A DNA stretch of 64,000 nt from Mycogone perniciosa. Its lineage: Eukaryota > Ascomycota > Sordariomycetes > Hypocreales > Hypocreaceae. The position numbers and the translations under genes are program-made. The notes beneath the pieces were generated by a model. It ran no database searches. It worked only from the letters and a program-made list of their open reading frames with translations, and was not told the DNA's origin. Of this stretch, positions 26,210-38,243 are shown piece by piece. Location of the stretch: assembly GCA_025331125.1 (NCBI GenBank), contig JAOALB010000214.1, positions 1-64,000 of the forward strand, read 5' to 3'. Position 1 is the first letter of the stretch; each line of letters starts with the position of its first letter.

Positions 26210-26483
26210 TGTCGCAGAGCGCGGTACAGCTATATAAAGTATAGAGAGAAATAGGAATAAAGCTTGATTTTAGTAATAAATATACTGTAATGGCCTTGCT
26301 ATATATATATATAGGTAATATAAAGGAAAATGTAGAATGTATGCATTATAAGCGCCTATATAGTCTAATATATTGCTTACGCAATGTATATATTAGCTGG
26401 TATCTGCTATATAAGCAGATAAAAGCTCCTTAACGCTAATAAACGCTAATAAATGGTAGGTCCTTAGCCTACCTAACCCAACA
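26210..26483 (-). repeat. Copia B 5' LTR
   Basis: This is a 274-bp LTR in inverse orientation, from TGTCGCAGAGCGCGG at the left to CCTAACCCAACA at the right. It is the least damaged of the three copies and gives the family termini TGTTGGGTTAGG...CTCTGCGACA. Confidence 0.93.
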
Positions 26484-28480
26484 AATATTTATTATTTATA
26501 TTTACTAATACTTTAACTATTATTATAAAATTAATAAAGCTATTTTATATAAAAGTTAAGTTACTATTTAGTCCTTTATAAAGAATAGTGTTAAATAAAG
26601 GATTAATATTTATAAGTAATTTTTAGTTAAAACCTTATTTTATATTAAAAATAAATTACTGTTTATTTATAGTACTTTACTAATAAATTAATAAATAAAT
26701 AAAGAGAATAAATTAAATATTAAAATATTACTTTTAATACTATATAAATAAAAAGCAGGCAATATAAATATAGCTTTTAAAGTTAATATAATTTGCTTGT
26801 AATAATATTAAATATATAATAATAAAAGTATTAATATTTAAAGCCTTATATAACTTTAAGCTAAATTTTTAAATAAAAAGTAAACGTATTATTAAAAGTA
26901 CAGGTATATAAATAGTATAAGCCTATATTAAAAAATAAAATTAGTTTTAAACAAAACTAAAAGTTTTGTAGTAAATTGCAGTAAAACGTTAAGCGTTTTG
27001 TTATAATTAACACTATAAGCCTTTAACTTTGTAATAAAGGGATTTAATAATACTTATAATAAAAAACTTAAAGTTAAAAGGCAAACGAAAAGAATTAATC
27101 TTAAAGTTTATAAAACCTTTTTATATTTTTAAAACTATAAGAAAATAAGTTTATTATTTTACTTTATTAAAAAAATACTTCTACTTATATAATATATTTT
27201 ATATTAGCCTGCTAAAACTATAAATAATAAAAAAAAGAATTATTAATAAACTATTACTAATATTAAACTTAAAAGACTTAAGAAAAAATAAAAAGTAAAA
27301 GAAGTAACAAAATATATATAGCTTTAAAGGGAAATATATTACCTAGTAAAATAAAGAAAATAGCTTTTTAAGTATAATTAATGAATCATAAAAAGTAATA
27401 TAGAAAAGTTTAAAAGTAAATAAAATAATGCTAGAAAATATAAGGTAAAAGGAAATAAACATTTACTAATATTATAAAAATATATATCTTTTTTAATTAA
27501 TTAAAGAAAAAGAAGTTAAACTTAAAAAGTTAATATACATTTATAATTAATTAAAAAGTAATTAAAGTAAAAGGGAAAGGCTACTTATACTTTAAAAACT
27601 AAGCAAATAATAAGCAATAAAATAACTATAAACTAAAACCTACTTTCAATAGCAATTTAATTATTTTATTATATTTATTTTAATTAAAGTTTTTATTAAT
27701 AAATAATACTTTATTAATTATTATAAAGGTACTTTACTAAGCTATTAGCTAAAAGATATACCTACTATTAATAAAAAAAAGCTTAAAAAACTACCTTTTA
27801 ATCTAGGCTATTAAATCTTTTATAGTCTACTTATCTGCTTATTTATAGGCAGTATTAATAGCTTATATATAAATAGTTAATAAAAGAAAAGTAATATTAA
27901 AAGAGGTAAAAATATATATTAAAGGGAGCTTAAATAAAAAGATAAAGCTTCTAAAATGCTAAAAAGTATTAATAGGCAATTATTAAAGTTTTATACTTTA
28001 TAAAATTTTAATGCTTTTTAATACTAGTTAACTTATACTTTTAGTAATACTTTAATTTAATGCTATTAAAGGTAAAGTAAAAGTTAAGTGAAATTTCTAT
28101 AAGTTTCTAATATATAAATCCTTTTAATTTATATAAAGGGTTATTTTTATTATTATTAAACTTAAAGATAATATAGTGATTGCATTAAATTTTAATTAAC
28201 TTAAAAATAATATTTATTTAATAAATATATCCTTATAGTAATATAAAAAGGCTAGTTAAAAGTAATTAAAAAGGGAATAAAAGGTTTATATACCTAGCCT
28301 TATAAATATTAAATAAAACGTATTAGTTATAAAAATTATTATACTTTATATATTAAGAATAGTAAATTAAAATAAAGTTAAGGAAAATGTAGTTAATTAG
28401 CTTTAAGTTACTAAGTTTTCGTTATTATTTTATTGCTTTTTTATTATACTTTAACACTATATAGAAATAATATATATATA
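26484..28480. other. AT-rich RIP-type DNA, unassigned
   Basis: No continuous reading frame or recognised domain is visible on either strand. It does not match the copia, gypsy-1 or element C sequences in the window by eye. A short hairpin-like pair (AAAACTAAAAGTTTTG and AAAACGTTAAGCGTTTTG) lies near 26958-27000. It is probably an older element eroded past recognition. Confidence 0.6.
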
Positions 28481-28655
28481 TTATAGCACCGACTATAACG
28501 CAATATTAATACCCTATTATATAAGCTCTGGTTATATAACCAGGCCTTAATGCATTCCTAGCTATAGCCTTCTGTAAAGCCTTAAGGTTTCTTTACTCTT
28601 TACGGTATAGTAATAATATTTACTTTAACCTGCCTTCCTATACTATAATAGTTTA
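28481..28655 (+). repeat. Element C 5' LTR
   Basis: Shares TAAGCTCTGGTTATATAACC, CATTCCTAGCTATAGC and CCTGCCTTCCTATAC with the right LTR. It is more heavily C-to-T mutated than that partner (ATAACGCAATATTAATACC against GTAACGCGATATTAACGCC). The inner border is set where the two copies diverge. Confidence 0.82.
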
Positions 28656-31600
28656 TATTATCCCTTAACTCGGCTGCGCTATCGCAAAGTATATACCTAA
28701 CTAATTATAAACTTCCTTAAATTCCCCTTTTATTCCTAAACCTATAATAATGCCTCTATAGCCTAGCCCTTGCCCTTTAAATCTATACCTATAAAAAACT
28801 AATTATAAGCGAGATAAATATAGATGCCCTAAACCTCGCCCTATAACCTAACTTAGCCTAATAGACTATAATCCTCGCTATAAAGCTAATGCCTTTCCTT
28901 TTTCTCTTTAAAACCCTATAAAAATCTAGCGTTAATAGCGACTATATATATTTAATAAATGTAATTATTAAAGATAATAACTTTTATTAGTAATTCTATC
29001 CTTTTAATTAAATAATAAATAAAGGCTTAGTTTAATAAAAAAAATAAAAGTAAATTTTTAAATAAAAAATCTTAAAATAGGCAGCTAAAAACTAAAACCT
29101 TAAAGTATAAATTAAAGTTTAAGTTAAAGCTTTAAATATAGCTTTATTATTAAACTTTAAAAATAATAATTTATTTAACTATTATTAAATTAGAAACTTT
29201 AAATAATTTAATAATAAATAAAAGAATATTATTAAATATTAATAAAAATATATTAATTAGCGCTTTTAAATTAATATTACTTTTATAACTAATTAGTTAA
29301 TCTTTTTAACTAAAGTTAAAAAGATTTTATATATTATAAGCCTTTTAAAAAGAGATATATATTAACTGTAATAAAGGAATTTTAATATTATTATTAAAAA
29401 TCTTAATAACCTTACCTAGTAATATTAAAAGACTAATATAATACTCTTTACTGATTTTAATAAATAATATAAAACAATTAACTTAGCTTAAAAGGCATTA
29501 TAGTCTTTTAATAACCTATATATATTAAATAAGCCTTTTCAAAACTTTATAGTAGATTTATTTATACTAGGCAGTAAATATAGTAAAACTATTAAATAAA
29601 TAGTAAAGGCCTTAAAAATAAAAGTCTTTTAAAAATTTACTAATACTATAAAAATTTAAATAATTAAGTTAAATAAATTTAACTTTATTAAATAATACTA
29701 ACTTTACTAAACTATCTATAATAGGCTTTAAAAAAGCGTTTACTATAATGCCCTTTATACTGCCTAAATAGGCTAGCGTTAATAAAGCTATTAATAATAG
29801 CAGTAATATTATTAGTACTAATAAAATAATTAAGTAAATAATTAAATAAATAGCTAAACTACTGCTTTAACGCTAACTAGCGACCTAATATAGCTAGATA
29901 TTATATATATTATATTACCTTGCCTTTAAATCTTTTGCAAGGAATATATTATTAAAAAACTATACTTTTATTATTTAAAAGCAGGTTATAGCTTTAATAA
30001 ATGCAATAAAAAAAGCAGGCTAATATATATTAAGAAAATTTATATTAAATATAACATTAAAATTATTAAGTTTAGCTATACTAGCTATACTTTAACTAAG
30101 CAGCACTTTAAAGCTAACAGCAAAATAGCTTAGTAAAGTATAATAACTAAACCTTAATAGTATATTAAATCTAGGCTTTAAATAATATACCCTCTTTAAA
30201 TATTAATAAGGATAATTATCATAGCGCTGCTTTATTAACTTTTAATTTACTTTAATTCAGTTAACTATACCTATTAAGAACCTAAACTGAATTTATAAAT
30301 TAAAAAAAGATTAAGTTTTATTAAAAGTCGCAAATAAAAGTTAATTTTAAATAATACTATTATTTTAAAATAAATTTACTGCTGCCTTTTTAATTAAAAG
30401 CCCTTTGAACTTAAATTAATAAATAATAAATCCCTTTTAATATAAACTATATTATCCTTTATATATAATATTTATATTAATATAAAAGCTTTAATAAATA
30501 GCAGCTATATACTTTAAGCTTTTACTAGCTATACTTTTATTAAGCGATTTAATATTATTACCTAATAACTACTATTTACTAGAAACCTCCTTTTTATTAA
30601 TAAAAGTATAGCTAATTAAATTTTAAACTTCTTTATTATATAAACTATTAATCGGCCCGTATAAAAAGCTTTACCTTTTCTTTATTATAAGTATCTTTAA
30701 TAATATATTTATTATTTTTAGCCTTTTATAGCTAAAAAAATATAACTTTAATATTAATTAAAAAAATTAATTATTACTTTTAAATCTTATTACTGTTATA
30801 ATTATGGCCTTTTAAAGAATATAGCTAGCTTTAAATAAATCTTAATAGCAGTTAAAATAAGAAATAACTTTGCTAAAGTTAATATAGGGAATATATATTA
30901 CTGGCAATTAATAGTTAATGATACTTTAAACAAAGTAGAGTTTAAGTTAATTAAATAAAAAATTATACTATACTAGTAATTATTAATTAAAAACATTTAA
31001 GAAAAGGAAGACTATAATTTAACTAGAAAGGGAGTTTATAAACTATATATTCTATAAAACTTAATATTAAATTAAAATTATTATATAACCTATAAGTATA
31101 ATAGAATTAATAATAAAGAAATATAAGTATAGATAATTTTAAATTAAATATATATAAAGCTACTGCCTGCCTTTATAATCTACAGTTAATAATAAAAAAG
31201 AAAACCTTTATTAAAGCTATTACTATTACTTTTTAATATATTACTTCTATAAAATTAAACTAAACTTTAAGATTAAAAAGTATATTTAAATATAGCGGAT
31301 ATATAAATAATAGCAGCTATAAACTTTATTACCTTTTATTATTAATTATATATCCGCGCAATAAAAGTAACCTAAAAAGAGATTAACTAAACTATTAAAG
31401 TCAAAGAATTAGCGCCTATTAGTTTACTAAAGCTTTTAAATAAACTTTTTTAATAAATACTTATAGGATAAAGAGACTATATTAAAGTAAAAGTAATATT
31501 ATTAAAAGAATATATATAACTTTATTAATAAATATTACGTTTTAATATAATTAAAAAAGATTATAGCTGTTAATATAGAGAGATTTATAGCAGGAAAACC

Positions 31601-34600
31601 TAAATTTAGTAAACTAAATATTTTAAAGAAACTGCTCTCTTAGCTATATAACTTATATAATACTTTCCTGCTAAAAATAGTAAATAAGCTTCCTTTATAA
31701 TAGGCTTAAAACTATAAAATTAAAATATTGCTAGGAAAAGACCCTTTATATTAAAAGAATAAGCTATTTTTATTTAATAAACTGCAGGTAATAAAAGAAT
31801 AGTTAAATAATAATTTAATAAAAGGATTTATTTATAAATTGCAAGTATAATATATTACTCCCCTCTTTTTAGCTATAAAATTAAAAGGCAGTATTTATAT
31901 TTATTAAAACTATTAAATATTAAATAATATTACTATTAAAAATTAATACTTATTATTATTAATTTAGGAAACTTTTAATACTTTAAGCTATATAAAAGTA
32001 TATATAAAATTTAATATTATTACTATATTTAATAAGTTTTATATTACTAAAAAAGATATATAGAAAATAGTATTTATTATAAGGTTTAGCCTCTTTAAAA
32101 TATTAATTATACCTTTTAGCCTTTATAATACACCTATTATATTTTAATACTATATTAACTATACTTTTTATAACCTCTTTAACTGTACCTATATAATATA
32201 CTTTAATAATATCTTTATATACTCTTTAAGCTAAAAGGAATACTAAAAATATATCTATAAAATAATAGGCCCCCTTTAAAATACTAGCCTTTAAATTAAT
32301 ATTATTAAATGCAAGTTTAAGATAATAAAAATAAAATACTTTAATTTTATTATTACTTTAAAGAGATTAAAGATAGATTTTAAAAAGGTTAAAGCTATAT
32401 TAAACTAATAACTATTTAAAGGAGTAAAAGACCTATAAAAGTTCTTTAACTTTGCAAACCTTTATTGCTATTTTATTTAAAGATACTTTAAAATAGCTAT
32501 ACTATTAAATAAGCTTTTAAAGAAAGACTAACTATATATTTAAAGAGAAAAATAGCAGGAAGCCTTTAATTTAATTAAATGCGCTTTTAAATTAGCCTTA
32601 ATTCTAGCCCTTTTTAACTATAATAAGTAAATAGTTTTTAAAATAAATGCCTTTAATTAAATATTAGGCAGTATTTTATTATAGTATAATAAAAAATGCA
32701 TTTTATACTTTATTATATTTTTTTTTATAAAGTATAATGCTTAAAAATATAATTATAAGATCTATAATAAAAAACTCTTAACTATGATTAAAGTATTAAA
32801 AGAGTAGCGCTTACAATTATAAAGCTTATAAGAATTTAATATTATTTAGACTATAAAAACTTTAAATACTTTACTTTAATTAAAGCTTTAAATTAGCGAT
32901 AAGTCTAATAGTTTAAATTCCTCTTTAGCTTTAACTTTTATATTATCTATTAATTTAACTTTAAAGTTATAAAGCCTAATACTTTAATTAAAGAAGTAGA
33001 AAATAAGCCTGCAAAATTAAATCCCTTTAATAACTGAATTTAAAATAGGCAATATACTATTTTCCTATAAAGTTCTTTTAACTTTAAAGCTTAAGTAATA
33101 TTTTAAAAAGAAGTTTTATTAAATATAGAAATATCTATAAAGGCTGCCTTTATAGCTATAATAATATTTACAGAAAACAGACTAATTAATAACCTAATTA
33201 CAGCAGTATATAAATAAAATACTATAGTAAAAGAAATAATAACTATACTTTAAAACCTTAATATCCGCTAATAGCTAAAGCAGCTTTATAAGGAACTTTA
33301 AATTATAATAAATAATTATTAAATAATAAATAGCAGAATTTACTATTAAAAGCAGCTTTTTATTCCCTTTAATAATAAACTTTATATATAAATCCTATTT
33401 AGAAACTACTTTAATAGCCTAGCTAAATACCTAGGCAGGTTTAAAACCCTAGACTTTATTAGCTAAATATACTGGTAGCTAAAATCTTAAAAGATACTAA
33501 AGCATTTATATAAGCCTATAAACTATATATTAAAACAAAGGCCTTATAATCTTTACTATAAAGTTTCCTTTAGCTACTATTAGTTTTATTCTGCATATAG
33601 TTAAATATCTCTATTAATTATATTATACTGCTGCCTAAATCCTGCTATTATAATATTACTTATAAGTATTTACTAGTAATAGTTTACTGCTTTATTAAAA
33701 TATATTACTTTATACCTATTACTTTACTATTAGTAAAAAAGCTAGCTAATATATTTATTAGCAGGATTTACTGCTTTTATAGTATACCTAATAATATTAT
33801 ATTAAATTACAGTATATAATTTATATTAAAATTTTAAAAATAACTTTTAAAGTAATTAATGGTTATATTAAAACAGTTATTAGCCTTTTACTTTAAAACT
33901 AATAGCTAAACTAAAAGAATTAATATAAATATAAAATAATACCTATAAGCTTTTATTAACTTCTATTAAAATAATTGAATTTACTGGCTTTTATGAGCTA
34001 AATTTACTGTAAATAATCTAACATTTAAAACTATTACTATATTACTGTTTTTCGTTAACTATAGTTTTAACCCTTGCCTAAAGATAAAGCCTTTATAGCT
34101 TTACCTGTTAAACCTTTCTGCAGTAAGAAAAAAGAGTTTTTTTGCATTAATACTATTATTAATCAATATAAATATATTATTATATAATTAAAGGCCTTTA
34201 TTAAAGCTTTAAAAAAGATATAAAGAAAATGTAAATATATAAAAAAAGGTATTAGTAGTTTATACTATTAGGTAAAAGGTCTTTATTAATATATAAAATA
34301 TAAAGATTAACTAGCTAATAAAAAAGCTAGATAATAAATAAGCGGGACTTTATATAATAATAAAGGTATATTTATAAGCCTGCGCTATTAGCTTACTAAA
34401 AGGCATAAAGATCTTCTTAGTTTTATATAACTTTTTCCTATAACTTAAAACAGCTACTTTACTGCACTTTAAGTAAAAAATAATTAATAAAGTTAAGTTA
34501 AAGAATATTTAAGGCAAAGTATTAGAAAAGGAAAATAATATAAATAAAGTATAAAAGAAGTAAAAGTTTAAAGCGCTTTTAGATTATTATAATAATAATA

Positions 34601-34978
34601 GTTTGTATTACTTTATTAAATAAAAATATTACACTACTATATAATAATTAGCTAAAGACTTATAAAGCTAAGAGAAGGTAATATAAAGCTTTTATATAAA
34701 AAACTTAAAAAAGCTAAGCCTACTATAATAAATATAAAATGGAATTATAAAAAAAGAAAAAAAGGAAATAGTTAAAAAGAAATTAAAGCCTATAAAGCGC
34801 TAATTAAAGACTATATTATATTAAAGCCTATAACTAAACTCTATATTACTAATACTAAGAACTATATAATGCGCCCTATTTACCTTTATATTAAAAGTAT
34901 TAAAATAAAATACCTAGAATTTTAAATTATACAAGTAATATAGCTATTTGCGGCTAACTAGTAAAATAAGAGGGGGGG
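28656..34978 (+). pseudogene. Element C gag-pol remnant with chromodomain
   Basis: The plus-strand order is classical. Reverse transcriptase lies at about 31840-32260, with PLFLAIK, then ITIKN.YLLLLI, an IPFSLYNTPIIF box (usually MPFGL.NAP..F) and the catalytic YLDD as YFNN near 32210. RNase H lies at about 32570-32880, with ILALFNYNK and later a DHKNLEYF-like end. The integrase lies at about 33600-34080, with the Ty3 signature FFVNYSFNPCL near 34040-34075. A chromodomain at about 34530-34720 includes LYYFIK.KYY, equivalent to the usual 'YLVKWKGY'. Frames are broken by many stops. The leader at 28656-28930 keeps more GC than the body. Confidence 0.85.
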
Positions 34979-35153
34979 TAATAGCACTGACTGTAACGCG
35001 ATATTAACGCCCTGTTACGTAAGCTCTGGTCACGTAACCAGGCCCCAACGCGTTCCTAGCTATAGCTTTCCATAGAGCCTTAGGGCTTCCTTACTCTCCA
35101 CGGCACAACAACAATATTTGCCCTAACCTGCCTTCCTATACCGTAATAATATA
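34979..35153 (+). repeat. Element C 3' LTR
   Basis: This copy follows the polypurine tract and keeps CG dinucleotides (CTGTAACGCGATATTAACGCC, CCACGGCACAACAACAATA). It is much less RIP-damaged than the 5' copy and shows what the LTR looked like before mutation. Confidence 0.83.
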
Positions 35154-35739
35154 CTAGCTTTTAGCGAGGCAGGAGCTAGCAGTTTACTTAAAATAGGTAT
35201 TAATTTGCATAAAGCGCTAGTTTTAATAGACTTTATAAATAAAAGGCATTAAAGTAAAAGGCTAGTAAAATAAAGGCAATAAAGTAAAAATAAATTAAAT
35301 AAAGGATTAAAGAATAAAGGTTAAGAGATAAATAATATAAAAGGTAAACGAAATAAAGATAAAAGAGAAGTAATTTAAAGAGTAATTAAAAGGGAATATA
35401 AAAGATTATACTACTTTATTTCCTTTATTTATAAAACCTTAATACTAAAAAACAATTAGGATAGCTATTTAAAAAGGGAGGGATAATTATAATACCAAAA
35501 AGTATATACTTTAGTATATACTATATTTAAAGAGGTATATACTACTATAAAAGATAGGCAGTATAGGGTCTTTTATATAATATTAGCCTTTTACTTAACT
35601 ATATTAACTTAACTATATATAAGTTAATAAAGTAGTAAATTTAAGTCTTATAATACTTTATTACCTATATTATACTTATTTAGCTTAACCCCCTATTATA
35701 AAGAGTTATTAAACTATTATAAAGTATATAATAGGTTTA
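35154..35739. other. AT-rich DNA between element C and a gypsy-1 fragment, unassigned
   Basis: Repetitive AT-rich sequence with purine-rich runs at 35260-35400 and no recognisable coding content. A short GC-richer patch (GCGAGGCAGGAGCTAGC) adjoins the element C LTR. Confidence 0.55.
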
Positions 35740-38243
35740 TAGTTAATATATACTGAAACTTTATATATTCCTTTTAGTAAACAATATTATTATTCTTTAA
35801 ATATAAAAATAATAGTAAAGAATTCTTTATCATATATTAAATAGTTTAATTTTGCGCTATATAGTATTTAAAAGTAAAAGGCAATAAAATATAGTTTACT
35901 ATTTTTATCCTTTTAATTAAATTAAGCTTTTATAGTAAAATTAAAACTATTTATTTTAACTTTGATTTTGTTAAATAGATTAAATATAATAAATGTAGGT
36001 TTTTCTTTTAAATAAACTGCTTAAATTTATTAAAAGCCTTTTATATATTTAATACGTATAAAAACTTTTAATCCTTTTTACTAAATTTATAAAGAGTTTA
36101 TATAATACTTTTATACCTGTTAATAAATTATTAATAAAAGTAAGTAAATGTTAAAAAGCTTTAAACCTTTTTAATTATAATTAATATAAGCTAGTCTTTT
36201 ATTATTTATATATTCAATAAATTTATATAAATTTCTTTAAAAGTAATAATATATTTAAAAAAAATAAACTTTTATATATATAATTTATATCTTTTTAATT
36301 CTAAAAATAGCTTAATATTCTATAATATTTATAATAGTTTAGAAATATATTTTTTATATCTTTTTAAAGGTAATTAAAAAAACTAAACTGTTATTTAAAT
36401 ACATAATTATAAAAATATAAAAATATCTTTTTTATATATTTTTAATTATCTTTTCAAATATTATAAAAGTATTAATAAAATTGAAACGTATAATTAAGTA
36501 GTTAAGGAAATTATATTTAATTTAAAAAGCAGTTATTTATTTATATCCTTTTTTAATTTAAGTAAAATTATAAATGCCTTTAGAATCTAATACTATAAAT
36601 TACTTTTTTTATATAATATATGCTATAATTTTATAATTAATAGTAATAGAGTTTTATTTTTAATAATAGCTTTATTAAACTATAAATAATTTATAATTAA
36701 TTATAGTTTACCTTTTTTTTAATATAAATATAATAGAATAGCCTACTTTTAATAAGAAAGGTTAAATATACCTTTTAGTTAATATATTATTTAAATAATT
36801 ATATAGGCTTTTAAGCTTTTTTTTATTTAAACTATAAATCTTATAAAAACTAGTATTTATATTATTTTTTAGCTTAATTATATAGTTTTATTAACTGTAT
36901 TTTAAAAGCTTTATATTAAATAGCTTTTTAAATAATTCATTATACTTTTACTATCCTTTAAGGATATTCTATATTTATTTTTATAATACTGCTATTTTAA
37001 GGCTTTCTATTTTAAATATTTTATTAATATTATTAAATACTTTTTATAAAAAGGCAATTATCTTTTAAATTTATTTATTTTTCCTTTTATTTTATTTAAC
37101 CTTCATTTTTAATTAAATAATTTCTATAATTAAACTAAAAGTAACGTGTTTAGTCTTTTTATTAGTTTATTTAAAGGTTTTATATTTTAAAACTTTTTCC
37201 TTATAGCTAAATTCTTTTTCATAGTTTTAATTATTAAAGAAACTTTATTATTATATTAATAAAGCTAGCTGTTTTTTTACTTAATATCAAAGTTATTATA
37301 TTTTTATTTAAAATAATTAAAAATAATGTTATACCTATTAATATTTCTTATATTATGGAAAGCTACTTTTTTATATTTAATAATGTTATATTTAAAATAA
37401 TTAAATCTTTATTTAATTTATTTTTTATTATATATAAAATCTTTTCCTTTTATTTAATAAAGTTAATATAGTTTAACCTTCTTTTTTTAAAATAACTATA
37501 AGTAATTTATAGTTATAGGTGCAATAAAACTATTTATTACTTTACTATTTATTAATATATATAGCTAATATCTTTTAATTACTTTTTTAATTTAAAATAT
37601 AGTATATCTTTATTATTACTTTATAGCCTTTTTATAAATAATATTAATTATTTTAATTATTTTTATTTTATAAAAACTTTATAGCTAATCAAAGTTCTTT
37701 AAAGTAAATATTACCTTTTTTTATCATAGTTAATCTTTTTATAAATAATTAAGTTAAACTAGTTTTAATATAGCTTTTTTATAAATTAATTGATTTCTCT
37801 ATCTTTTAGAGTAAATCTATATTTTATATACTTTTATATTTATTATTTTTAAAGTTTTTCCTATAAATAAATAATATATTTATCCTTTTAATAATATATA
37901 TAGTCTATTAATAAATATAAAGTATTAATAGCTTATTATATATATTAATGCTTTAACTTATTTGATTTATATATAATATACTTTAAATTATTATACTTTA
38001 AATAATAGTATTAATTATACTTAAACCTTTTATTATAATAAAAGTAATATTCTTTTAATTTCTTTTTATAGTAAATATCATCTCTTTTTAACTTATATTT
38101 TTTAAATCTTTATAGCTAATAATATTCTTTTAAAGTTTTAATATTTAACTTAATAATCATAGCTTTAAAGTTTTAATATTATATAATTATAATTTATTTT
38201 TTAAAAGTATTATAATTTTATATTTATTTTATAAAGTAAAAGT
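35740..38243 (-). pseudogene. Gypsy-1 internal fragment (RT region)
   Basis: Colinear with 11270-13810 of the full gypsy-1 element, in the same minus orientation. Shared landmarks include TTCCTTTTAGTAAA near 35778, AAATTAAGCTTTTATAGTAAA near 35920 and the catalytic box at about 36385-36415, read as MYLNNS. Neither LTR nor the gag and integrase ends are present. It is a fragment or the remains of a deleted copy. It is interrupted by stops and more AT-rich than the parent. Confidence 0.8.

Larger units (their letters stand above)
20677..26483 (-). mobile_element. Copia B, second copia copy, inverted, lacking its 3' LTR
   Basis: A minus-strand LTR (26210-26483, 274 bp) is followed leftward by the same interior as copia A. 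It ends at 20677 against the copia A 3' LTR, so the distal end and 3' LTR are missing. The alignment with copia A (for example 20677-20830 with 19110-19270, inverted) is colinear. The two copies form a large imperfect inverted pair. Confidence 0.85.
28481..35153 (+). mobile_element. Element C, chromodomain-type Ty3/gypsy retrotransposon
   Basis: Two short direct LTRs of about 175 bp (28481-28655 and 34979-35153) flank 6.3 kb of plus-strand gag-pol with RT, RNase H, integrase and a terminal chromodomain. A polypurine tract (AGAGGGGGGG) lies directly before the right LTR. This confirms orientation. No target duplication is evident. The family differs from gypsy-1. Confidence 0.87.
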
